From RUG11247 sp045649485 (GTDB lineage: Bacteria > Bacillota > Clostridia > Christensenellales > Aristaeellaceae): DNA of 64,000 nt. Shown here piece by piece: positions 14,821 through 22,516 of the stretch (positions are counted from its first letter, which is position 1; every line of letters starts with the position of its first letter). The stretch lies in contig JAZRPZ010000088.1 of assembly GCA_045649485.1 (NCBI GenBank), forward strand, positions 35,656-99,655. Direction: 5' to 3'. Under the pieces are notes generated by a model that was given only the letters and a program-made list of their open reading frames with translations, made no database searches and was not told the DNA's origin. A program made the translations under genes and the position numbers.

Positions 14821-17394
14821 TTATTCGATGGGACGGCGGCCCCAGGTGAACTCACGCTGATAGAAGCCGGAGCTCATGCTGTTGATAACAACGCGTCTGC
14901 CGTTGCTGTCGCCGGAGGAAGCGTGTATGAAGTATCCGCCGCCGAGATAGATACCGACGTGGTCGGAACTGTCACTGTCGGAGATGGTCTCAAAGCAGAC
15001 GATATCGCCGCGCTTCAGGTCGGAATAGTTGGTGATCTTGGTGCCGCTGGAACTGTTGTAGCCCTGTGCATATGCGGAACGTCCGAGGGAAACGCCAACC
15101 TTTTTGAATGCGTAGGTGGTGAAGCCGGAGCAGTCGAAGGAATTGGGGCCCGCAGTACCGTAAATATAGGGCTTGCCGAGCTGCAGCTGAGCGATATAGA
15201 TCGCGTATTCGATGCGCTCATCCCTGGTGGGATTCTCAGGCAGATAGCTCTGAGTGGACTCAAGTCCCTTGGGGATCTGCAGTACGGCATCGTTGCCGTT
15301 GCCGGGAACATAGTCTACGGCAACATTGCCCGTGGGCATCTTCTTGGCATCAGCGGCATACAGTGCCTTGATGGTGGCAGGGTCTGCAACGCCGGTAACG
15401 GCCAGACCGGATACACCCTGGAAGAGCTTGATGCCGGCGATGGTGGTGCTGCCGAAGGTGCCGTCAATACTGGAGACCTTGGAGAAATAGTCAAGGTAGT
15501 AGAGCCTTGTCTGAATACGGTTTACATCATCGCCGCTCTTGCCGCTGGACAGGTTTGCGGAAAGCAGGGGAGAAGCGGGGGCATATCCGCCATACAGTAC
15601 ACGCAGAGTAGCGACATCTGCATTGCCGGTCTGGGAAAGACCCATGGCGGCCTGGAACCTGCGGACAGCGCCGGTGGTCAGGTTGGAGTAATTGCCGTCG
15701 GGAGTACCGTCATAGTAGCCGAGCTTGAGCAGATTCTGCTGCATCTTCTTGGTGTTTTCGCCGTTGTTGCCGGAAGAAAGCTCGGTATAATCGGCAGAAC
15801 TTATATACTTGGTGGCAACGAAACCACGCTTTTCGCCGATACCTATGTAGGCCCAGTTCTTGCTGTAGCCGTATACATCTACCTGAGTTCCGATATCAAG
15901 ATTGAAATCGGAGGAACTGGTGTCGGCGTCATAATATCCGGGAACGGAGGGTGCGATGACCGTTGCGGTGAACAGAACGCTGGGATACTTTTCGCGGTAT
16001 TCTTCAGCCAGATTGGCGGCAGGCTTCTTTTCGATGGTATGAAGCTTTACGTAACCCACTGCGCCGTTCTTTTCTACCCTTGCCCATTCGGAATCATGTG
16101 CGGTAACCTTTACTTCGGTATTTACAGCCAGCACTGCCATCTTGGTAGAGGAAGTGGAGGGGGCAGAGTATGCCTGCACGCGGGTCACGACAAGCGCCTT
16201 ATAAGCGGTGCAGTCCTTAAGCGCATATTTGATAAGGGAAGAAGTCTTCACATAACCAACGGAGCCGTTGTGCTGGATCCTTGCCCAGGTGGAATTATAA
16301 GCGAGAACGGTTACCACTTCGCCTGCAGCGAGGGAAGCAGTCTTGTCGGAAGAAGTGCTGGTGTCGGAATAGACCTGAGTCTTTTCGAGAGCGATTGCCT
16401 TAAAGCTGGATACGCTGGTGAACTCATCGCCGTTATCGGCGGAGTTGTTTTCTTCCTTGCGGACCAGCGCGGAGGTCTTTACATAGCCTACTGCGCCGTT
16501 CTTTTCTACCTTTGCCCAGGTGGAATTGTATGCCAGTACGTTTACAACGGTTCCCTCGGGCAGCTTTGCCATTTTGGAGGAAGAAGTGCTTGCGGCAGAA
16601 TATGCCTGAGTTTCGGTGGTTACAACGGCTTCGAAGATATTTTCACCGGGGATCTCTTCGGGCTGTGCGGTGGGCAGCAGACTGGTCTTGATAAGACCGG
16701 AAGTGGCGCAGTATCCGTACACGCCGTTGTAATACAGATAAGCCCAGTTGGAATTGTATGCGATTACCTGCACCTTGTCGCCGTATTCCAGAGCCACAAG
16801 CTTCTTGGAGGAAGTATTGGTGGATTCGTATACGTTCAGAGAAGAGGCGGTAACGGTGCAGTCGATGCTGCCGGAGATGTCGGGGTTGTGAGTGGGGGCG
16901 GGGGTAGTGGTGGAAAGCTCCTCATCGATCAGGGAAAGATGAGCTTTCTTCATATATACGCCGTAACCGTTGCCCTCGACAAGCGCCCATTTTTCATCAA
17001 CAGCAAGCAGAGTGAGCTCGGTGCCGCGCTTTACTTCGATAGAGGCAGAAGCGGTATCGGGCATTTCGTATGCGGTGCTGTCGGTGTTTACGATAACGGG
17101 CATACCTACTTCAAGAACATCGGTGAGGGCGGAGATTTCGCAATAATAACCGCTTTTGCCCTTATAGCTGATCATAGCAACCTTGCCGTTTGCTTCTTCG
17201 ACCACGACAATATTGCCGCGCTTGAGAACACCGGCATAATCGCTGAGTGCGGGGTCGGTATATACCTTTACGGATTTGTCGGTAACAACGGCAGAATATG
17301 CTTCCGCAAGCGCGCTGACAGGCATAAGCGACATGACAATAACGGTCATGAGCGCGACAGCAATAATGCGGAGCTTTTTGGTGAATCTATTCAT
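14821..17394 (-). CDS. Secreted cell-wall hydrolase: seven SH3-like repeats, two peptidoglycan-binding domains, NlpC/P60
   Basis: An 857-residue exported protein. Residues 1-31 are a signal peptide ending SALA. About seven bacterial SH3 units follow (to about residue 560), several with the VLAYNSTWA-x-V ... NG-x-VGYVK pattern. Two PG_binding_1 domains come next (MQQNLLKLGYYDGTPDGNYS; RIQTRLYYLDYF). The C-terminal NlpC/P60 endopeptidase has Cys755 in FDCSGF, His812 in DHVGIYLG and His824 in FIHAS, the expected catalytic triad. It probably cuts stem peptides of peptidoglycan, in cell separation or spore germination/cortex remodelling. ATG at 17394 is preceded by AAGGAGAG. Confidence 0.93.
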   Translation of the reverse strand: MNRFTKKLRIIAVALMTVIVMSLMPVSALAEAYSAVVTDKSVKVYTDPALSDYAGVLKRGNIVVVEEANGKVAMISYKGKSGYYCEISALTDVLEVGMPVIVNTDSTAYEMPDTASASIEVKRGTELTLLAVDEKWALVEGNGYGVYMKKAHLSLIDEELSTTTPAPTHNPDISGSIDCTVTASSLNVYESTNTSSKKLVALEYGDKVQVIAYNSNWAYLYYNGVYGYCATSGLIKTSLLPTAQPEEIPGENIFEAVVTTETQAYSAASTSSSKMAKLPEGTVVNVLAYNSTWAKVEKNGAVGYVKTSALVRKEENNSADNGDEFTSVSSFKAIALEKTQVYSDTSTSSDKTASLAAGEVVTVLAYNSTWARIQHNGSVGYVKTSSLIKYALKDCTAYKALVVTRVQAYSAPSTSSTKMAVLAVNTEVKVTAHDSEWARVEKNGAVGYVKLHTIEKKPAANLAEEYREKYPSVLFTATVIAPSVPGYYDADTSSSDFNLDIGTQVDVYGYSKNWAYIGIGEKRGFVATKYISSADYTELSSGNNGENTKKMQQNLLKLGYYDGTPDGNYSNLTTGAVRRFQAAMGLSQTGNADVATLRVLYGGYAPASPLLSANLSSGKSGDDVNRIQTRLYYLDYFSKVSSIDGTFGSTTIAGIKLFQGVSGLAVTGVADPATIKALYAADAKKMPTGNVAVDYVPGNGNDAVLQIPKGLESTQSYLPENPTRDERIEYAIYIAQLQLGKPYIYGTAGPNSFDCSGFTTYAFKKVGVSLGRSAYAQGYNSSSGTKITNYSDLKRGDIVCFETISDSDSSDHVGIYLGGGYFIHASSGDSNGRRVVINSMSSGFYQREFTWGRRPIE

Positions 17395-17598
17395 GAATGC
17401 TCTCCTTATGGCGCCGGGGCATAATCGGCGGGTTTCGAATATTTTCTTGCTTATATATTACAACATGACTGTTAAGATATCCTGCAAAATCCAATGTAAA
17501 ATATATAAGATTGAAATACGACAGAAATATTTTTGTAATATTTTGCTGTGTATGGGAATAAGGAACAATTTTTTGCTGTTTACGGGCAATATTTGATA

Positions 17599-17627
17599 TT
17601 GTCACCTGATGTGTACTGTGCTAAAAT
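17599..17627 (+). promoter_or_regulatory. Promoter for the uroporphyrinogen decarboxylase-like gene
   Basis: TTGTCA (17599-17604), 17-base spacer, TAAAAT (17622-17627). ATG 17665 follows CGGAGGAAAA. The divergent NlpC/P60 promoter within 17395-17598, an AT-rich stretch, was not identifiable with confidence. Confidence 0.5.
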
Positions 17628-17664
17628 GATATACAGAAAATCATGGCGATCGGAGGAAAACGGC

Positions 17665-18804
17665 ATGAATAACAGGGAAAGAACAAATGCTATACTGCAT
17701 TATCAGGATTATGACCGCATGCCCGTCGTAGCTTTCGGCTACTGGGTAGAAACTCTTGACAAGTGGTGCGCCGAAGGCTACATCACTAAGGAAGAGTGCG
17801 AAGGCTACAAGCGTTACGGCGATACTTCCGAGTTCGACTTCTCCATCATGAAGAAGCTGGGCTTCGACTTTAACTGGAACACCGTATTCGGCGGCAGGAA
17901 CTTCATGTATCCCGCTTTCGAGGAAGAGATCCTCGAAACCAAGCCCGACGGATCCATCATCAAGCGCGATTCCATGGGTCTGAAGGTTCTGGTAAAGCCC
18001 GGCGTTGTATCCATCCCCGCTGAGATCGGCACTTCCATGACCGGCCGCGAAGCCTGGGAAGAGCACTACAAGCATCGTTTCCAGTACAGCGAGGACCGCG
18101 TTAACATGAAGGCCATCGAGAAGGCTCTGGCAGAGGACGCCACCCGTGATGTTCCTCTGGCACTGCACTGCGGCAGCCTCTACGGCAACATCCGCAACAT
18201 GATGGGCGTTGAGCCTCTGGCATATCTGTTCGCAGACGATGAGGAACTCTACGAAGAGATCATCGACACCGTAGGCAACCTGATCTATAAGGTTGCGGAG
18301 AAGATCGCTTCCAGCGGCATCAAGTTTGACTATGCCCACTTCTGGGAGGACATCTGCTTCAACTCCGGTCCCCTCGTAAATCCCGGCGTATTTGCAGATT
18401 ACGTTGGTCCCCACTACAAGAAGATCACCGACATGCTGAAGAAGTACGGCATCGACCGCGTTTCCGTTGACTGTGACGGCAAGATCGACAAGCTGATCCC
18501 CGTATGGTTTGAGAACGGCGTAAACACCATGTTCCCCATCGAAGTAGGTACCTGGGACGCCAACATCAAGCCCTGGCGTGAGCAGTACGGCAAGGGTCTG
18601 TTCGGCGTAGGCGGCATGGACAAGCGCGTATTCGCACACGATAAGGCAGCTGTTGATGCTGAGATCAAGCGTCTGAAGGCTCTGGTAGATCTGGGCGGTT
18701 ACATTCCCTGCCCCGACCACCGTATCGCTCCCGATGCCAAGTTCGAAATGGTCCAGTACTACTGCGATCAGTTCCGTGAGAAGATCGTCAAGGCAGAAGG
18801 CTGA
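17665..18804 (+). CDS. Uroporphyrinogen decarboxylase (URO-D) superfamily protein
   Basis: A 379-residue TIM-barrel protein. It opens MNNRERTNAILHYQDYDRMP, the R-ER-x-x-A-x-x-x-x-x-x-DR-P start typical of URO-D-like corrinoid/coenzyme M methyltransferases (MtaA/MtbA group). FDYAHFWEDICFNSGPLV and VSVDCDGKIDKLIPVW follow the barrel pattern, and VGGMDKRVFAHD lies near 320. The heme-type N-terminal arginine signature of true HemE is absent and no other heme gene is nearby, so heme synthesis is unlikely. No corrinoid protein gene is adjacent either, so the methyl donor and acceptor are unknown. It is monocistronic, with its own promoter and terminator; strong codon bias suggests good expression. 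Confidence 0.85.
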   Translation: MNNRERTNAILHYQDYDRMPVVAFGYWVETLDKWCAEGYITKEECEGYKRYGDTSEFDFSIMKKLGFDFNWNTVFGGRNFMYPAFEEEILETKPDGSIIKRDSMGLKVLVKPGVVSIPAEIGTSMTGREAWEEHYKHRFQYSEDRVNMKAIEKALAEDATRDVPLALHCGSLYGNIRNMMGVEPLAYLFADDEELYEEIIDTVGNLIYKVAEKIASSGIKFDYAHFWEDICFNSGPLVNPGVFADYVGPHYKKITDMLKKYGIDRVSVDCDGKIDKLIPVWFENGVNTMFPIEVGTWDANIKPWREQYGKGLFGVGGMDKRVFAHDKAAVDAEIKRLKALVDLGGYIPCPDHRIAPDAKFEMVQYYCDQFREKIVKAEG

Positions 18805-18815
18805 TAAAAAGTATG

Positions 18816-18853
18816 AACATCCCGGCATTCATAACGGATGCCGGGATGTTTTT
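18816..18853 (+). terminator. Terminator after the URO-D-like gene
   Basis: AACATCCCGGCATTC pairs with GGATGCCGGGATGTT (one mismatch region) and is followed by TTTTT. Confidence 0.85.
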
Positions 18854-18942
18854 GCATATTTATGTATTTTGCTGCAGTGTATTTTGTGATATAATAATAT
18901 TAATATGTAAGATATTGCGGTCTTACACAAGGAGGGGAAATT

Positions 18943-19752
18943 ATGTTTTGTTCGAATTGCGGAAAGCAGCTGCAGGATAACGTGAAGTTCTGCTGCTATT
19001 GCGGTGCGGCACAGGCGCAGCCGGCCGTCCCCGCAGCCAATATCTGCGCAAATTGCGGAAGGGCATATGAGGAAAATGAAGCGTTCTGCGCACGCTGCGG
19101 AACTGCCAGAAATGTCAGCGCCGGGTCTGCCGCAGCCCAGCCCGCCGCCGCGCAGCCTGTATATGCCGCGCAGCCTGTGAGACCCGTGCAGCCTCAGGTA
19201 AATTATAACGCCAATCCATATAATACTGCTGTGAATTACGCAGCTGTACAGCCCGTCAAAATCGGCGGCGGAGCAAGGTTCCTCGCCATACTGCCCCTGA
19301 TACTTACCGTGCTGTCCATGCTGCTGTATGCTGTCGATTACTTTTCATACTTTCCTGTGCGTGAGAAGTATATCATCAGATTTTTTGAAGTATATGGAGT
19401 TGCTTTCGTCATTTCTATGATCGTTCCCATTATATGCCTTATCAACGGCGTTCAGAGCAAGCCTTCCAAGGGAGGATGCATCGTTGGCGCGGTATTCAGC
19501 GGCGTATTCCTGTTTGCGCAGGTCGTAATCAATGTGCTCTCACTCATGGATGTGCCGCTTGATTTCTATATCGGAAATGTATATATCTACGATCTGATTA
19601 ATGGCAGCTATATAGTTAATATACTTCGCGGTATTTATTATGTTGGTTTTGATTATGTCAATATATTCCAGCTGGTAGAATTCCTGTTCCCCATTAAGAA
19701 TATCATTGCGTTTGTCTCCATGCTGGTAATTGCTTCCAAGGCCAGGAAATGA
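18943..19752 (+). CDS. Double zinc-ribbon membrane protein
   Basis: A 269-residue protein. Two N-terminal zinc ribbons, CSNCG...CCYCG (residues 3-21) and CANCG...CARCG (residues 36-55), are followed by an Ala/Pro/Gln-rich linker with repeated AAQPVYAAQPVRPVQP. About three to four hydrophobic segments follow from residue 107 (FLAILPLILTVLSMLLY; VAFVISMIVPIICLI; GAVFSGVFLFAQVVINVL). Zinc-ribbon-plus-membrane proteins are frequent in Clostridia and have no established role. ATG 18943 follows AAGGAGGGG. Monocistronic with a strong terminator. Confidence 0.85.
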   Translation: MFCSNCGKQLQDNVKFCCYCGAAQAQPAVPAANICANCGRAYEENEAFCARCGTARNVSAGSAAAQPAAAQPVYAAQPVRPVQPQVNYNANPYNTAVNYAAVQPVKIGGGARFLAILPLILTVLSMLLYAVDYFSYFPVREKYIIRFFEVYGVAFVISMIVPIICLINGVQSKPSKGGCIVGAVFSGVFLFAQVVINVLSLMDVPLDFYIGNVYIYDLINGSYIVNILRGIYYVGFDYVNIFQLVEFLFPIKNIIAFVSMLVIASKARK

Positions 19753-19759
19753 TATCGAT

Positions 19760-19807
19760 AAAAACACCCCCGTGCGGAATGGGTTTCCTGCACGGGGGTG
19801 CTTTTTT
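19760..19807 (+). terminator. Terminator after the zinc-ribbon gene
   Basis: ACACCCCCGTGC pairs with GCACGGGGGTGC over a 14-base loop, followed by TTTTTT; A-rich on the other side, so it can act in both directions. Confidence 0.85.
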
Positions 19808-19840
19808 GTCTGCCGCTGCTGTGAAGCCGGCTGCAGTTAT

Positions 19841-19880
19841 AATCAAGGCTTCCGGAAAAGCAGAAATATGCGCCTTGATT
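19841..19880 (-). terminator. Inverted repeat behind the DUF5060-type glycosidase gene
   Basis: AATCAAGGC (19841-19849) and GCCTTGATT (19872-19880) form a 9-base stem with a 22-base loop just after the minus-strand gene end. Without a clear T-run its terminator role is tentative. Confidence 0.45.
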
Positions 19881-19905
19881 ACCGGGAGCAATGGATTTGA
19901 GAAAA

Positions 19906-21378
19906 TTACTTTACTCTTGTGAGTCTGAGGGCTACATAAGAGCGGGAGGGCATAGGGATGCGTGCACCTTCGCCGGAATAGAGACCGTCGACGCTTTCTA
20001 CCGTCATGTTCCAGGTGTCTATCCATTCGGCCTTGTACTGCGCATCGGCGGGCAGGTTTACGACCTTTACGCCGCTCTGCCTCAGTCCGTAATACAGCAG
20101 ATACTGCTTGAAATCATAATTGAGGCCCACAACGCGGGTGCGCTCGTAGTAAGGTACGGGGTCTGCGGGCATTTCAGCCATTATCTTCCTGAGGAAGAGT
20201 ATGCGCTCGGGGCTCTTGCCGTGCAGCTCGCCGCCCTTTGCCCACCAGAGGATATCTTCGGGATGCAGGTAGGTCTCGCCATGGCCTGCGTAACCGCCCC
20301 ATACGATGGACTCCCACATGCGGTTGACCATCTCTTCGGCGGAGATGCTGCCCCAGTAGTTGGGAATGTTGCCCTCGTAGCAGCATTCGTCTATGACTAC
20401 GGGCTTCTGATAAGTTGCTATCCATTCGGGTACGCGCTCCATATCGGAATGCTGTACGGAGCAATGAGTTACCCAGGGCTTGGAATGGTCATAGAAGGGA
20501 CGGCAGTTGTGGATGGAGCGCAGATGCTGCGCAGGGTCCTTCTGCTGAACGAGCTTGAAGTAATTATCCCAGTCCTCCATGGTCTTATCGGGCATAAGGT
20601 CATATTCGTTTGCAAAAGACCACCATACGTTGCGGAATGCCGCAAGGCGCGCTACCATGTACTTCAGATAGCGGAAGTCCACACTGCGGGGCATGCAGGA
20701 GAAGCCCCAGCGGTCATACGGATGGAAGATGATAAGGTCGGCTTCAATACCCAGTTCCATAAGCTGACCTATGCGCTTTTCCAGATGTTCCCAGTAGCGG
20801 ATATCGAATCGGTTGAAATCCCAGTCATAGCTGCCGTCGTCTTCCATTGAACCTTCGAAGGGATAGAATTCGGGCTCGTTGCGGTTGAATTCGTAGTGCT
20901 TGGGGAAGAGGCACATGCGTATTTTATTGAAATATCCCTTAGAGAGAGTTTCAAGGGTCTTTTCCTCAAGGGCGTCGCCCTGATGGGTCCACACATAGCA
21001 GGTGGTACCCACGCACATGTAATCGGTACCGTCAGCGTAGGCAAGGCGGGTGGATGCGGTAGGTCTGTGGAATTCAGAGGATACCGCAGAAGATACGCGC
21101 ACGGGGCCGTGCACACCTGCGCGGGGAGAAGTGCATTCGAATTCGCCGGTTATGCCGTCGAGGGCAGACGCGTTGGAACGGGTGGTGTAAGTCCATTTGC
21201 CTTCCGCATCGGGCATGAGGCGCAGCTTGTATTCGCCGGCGCCGTTGTAGAAGCCGTCGGCATAAAGGGTGCGGTTTTCCAGCCTGAATTCGGCGGAAAA
21301 TTCTATTTCGGTAAAGGGGTTGCCCTCATCAGGACCTTTGAAAACTGCTTCGAATATATCCCATTTGGCGATAGTCAT
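19906..21378 (-). CDS. Putative glycoside hydrolase with DUF5060, DUF4038-like and DUF5605 regions
   Basis: A 490-residue cytoplasmic protein (no signal peptide). Residues 1-85 form a DUF5060-like immunoglobulin-fold domain (FEAVFKGPDEGNPF ... LRLMPDAEGKWTY). A TIM-barrel of the clan GH-A type occupies about 95-400 (LAYADGTDYMCVGTTCYVWTH; NVWWSFANEYDL, where NE supplies a likely acid/base; VVIDECCYEGNIPNYW, a likely nucleophile glutamate or aspartate region). A C-terminal beta domain of DUF5605 type ends the protein (YLLYYGLRQSGVKVVNLP). Such proteins act on plant glycosides, but specificity cannot be read here. ATG at 21378 has GAAGGAGAA upstream. Confidence 0.85.
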   Translation of the reverse strand: MTIAKWDIFEAVFKGPDEGNPFTEIEFSAEFRLENRTLYADGFYNGAGEYKLRLMPDAEGKWTYTTRSNASALDGITGEFECTSPRAGVHGPVRVSSAVSSEFHRPTASTRLAYADGTDYMCVGTTCYVWTHQGDALEEKTLETLSKGYFNKIRMCLFPKHYEFNRNEPEFYPFEGSMEDDGSYDWDFNRFDIRYWEHLEKRIGQLMELGIEADLIIFHPYDRWGFSCMPRSVDFRYLKYMVARLAAFRNVWWSFANEYDLMPDKTMEDWDNYFKLVQQKDPAQHLRSIHNCRPFYDHSKPWVTHCSVQHSDMERVPEWIATYQKPVVIDECCYEGNIPNYWGSISAEEMVNRMWESIVWGGYAGHGETYLHPEDILWWAKGGELHGKSPERILFLRKIMAEMPADPVPYYERTRVVGLNYDFKQYLLYYGLRQSGVKVVNLPADAQYKAEWIDTWNMTVESVDGLYSGEGARIPMPSRSYVALRLTRVK

Positions 21379-21425
21379 TGTTGTTCTCCTTCCGAAATCG
21401 GCATGGCCGTAATGTTGTTGTGTTA

Positions 21426-21454
21426 ATTATATATTATTCGTGCGGTCAAGTCAA
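21426..21454 (-). promoter_or_regulatory. Promoter for the DUF5060-type glycosidase
   Basis: On the minus strand TTGACT (21449-21454), 17-base spacer, TATAAT (21426-21431), about 48 bases upstream of the ATG at 21378. Confidence 0.62.
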
Positions 21455-21500
21455 CAATGCCTGAATATACCTTTGTTTTTGTATAAATCATACAGCCGGT

Positions 21501-21528
21501 TTGACATATCGCCATATTGGAGTATAAT
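21501..21528 (+). promoter_or_regulatory. Promoter for the yqhQ-like gene
   Basis: TTGACA (21501-21506), 16-base spacer, TATAAT (21523-21528). It is divergent from the glycosidase promoter. Confidence 0.65.
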
Positions 21529-21570
21529 ATTATTAGTATACAATCGCAGTAGTATTGAAAGGATCAATAT

Positions 21571-22497
21571 ATGGATAAGAAAATGACTTCTATAGGCGGT
21601 CAGGCGCTGATTGAGGGCATCATGATGCGCGGACCGAAGGTCACCGCTATGGCTGTGCGCAATCCCGAGGGTGAAATCGTGCTGGAGCAGTCCGAAACCA
21701 AAACATCCACCCGCAGCAAATTCCTCAAGCTGCCTTTCGTGCGCGGCATATTCAATATGTACGATTCCCTTTCCACCGGTTATAAGTACCTCATGCGTTC
21801 TGCCGAGATAGCGGGCTTTGACGAGGAGCCTGCCGACAAGAAAAAGGCAGAGAAGGAAGATAAGCTGTTCAAGTATGTGCTTACCCCTCTTGCAGTGGTG
21901 CTCGCTGTAGTGCTGGGCGTCGGTCTTTTCATGTATCTGCCCACGCAGCTGTATAAGTGGCTGGCAATGGCTATTCCCGCTATCGAAGGCAACGGCGTAC
22001 TGCAGAGCGCTTTCGAAGGCATCTTCCGTATATTCATTTTCGTGGGTTATGTTGTGGCGGTATCCTTTATGAAGGATATCAGGCGCACATTCATGTATCA
22101 CGGCGCAGAGCACAAGACCATCTTCTGCTATGAAGCGGGACTGCCGCTTACCGTGGAAAACGTACGCGCCCAGAAGAGATTCCATCCCCGCTGCGGCACT
22201 TCCTTTATGATACTGGTGCTGCTGGTCGGCATAGTGGTGGGCTTCTTCATTCCCACCGGCATACCTACCATACTGCGCGTAGCAATAAAGCTCGCATGCA
22301 TACCGATTGTTGTGGGCGTGGGTTATGAGCTTATCAAGTTTGCGGGCCGCAAGAACAATGCCTGCACCCGCTTCATCTCTGCACCCGGCGTATGGCTGCA
22401 GAAGGTAACTACCAAGGAACCTGACGACAGCATGATCGAATGCGCTATTGCTGCAATGGAAAAGGTCATTCCCGAGGACGGAAGCGACCGCTGGTGA
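21571..22497 (+). CDS. YqhQ-like DUF1385 membrane protein
   Basis: A 308-residue protein that opens with IGGQALIEGIMMRGP, the hallmark of DUF1385/YqhQ. Residues 105-125 and 145-168 are hydrophobic segments; YHGAEHKTIFCYE and RFHPRCGTSFM are further family motifs, followed by two more membrane segments. The role of the family is poorly known; in other Firmicutes the gene often lies near prfA/prmC or envelope genes. Here it precedes an LtaS-like gene by 19 bases, so a link with envelope polymer synthesis is possible. ATG 21571 follows GAAAGGATC. Confidence 0.92.
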   Translation: MDKKMTSIGGQALIEGIMMRGPKVTAMAVRNPEGEIVLEQSETKTSTRSKFLKLPFVRGIFNMYDSLSTGYKYLMRSAEIAGFDEEPADKKKAEKEDKLFKYVLTPLAVVLAVVLGVGLFMYLPTQLYKWLAMAIPAIEGNGVLQSAFEGIFRIFIFVGYVVAVSFMKDIRRTFMYHGAEHKTIFCYEAGLPLTVENVRAQKRFHPRCGTSFMILVLLVGIVVGFFIPTGIPTILRVAIKLACIPIVVGVGYELIKFAGRKNNACTRFISAPGVWLQKVTTKEPDDSMIECAIAAMEKVIPEDGSDRW

Positions 22498-22516
22498 CCT
22501 ATCGGAGGTTTTAATT

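Noticed and set aside
14767..17424. An 885-codon plus-strand frame opposite the NlpC/P60 gene
   Set aside because: Low-complexity Gly/Val/Ala/Ile translation without domains; the minus strand carries a complete signal peptide, SH3, PG-binding and NlpC/P60 protein.
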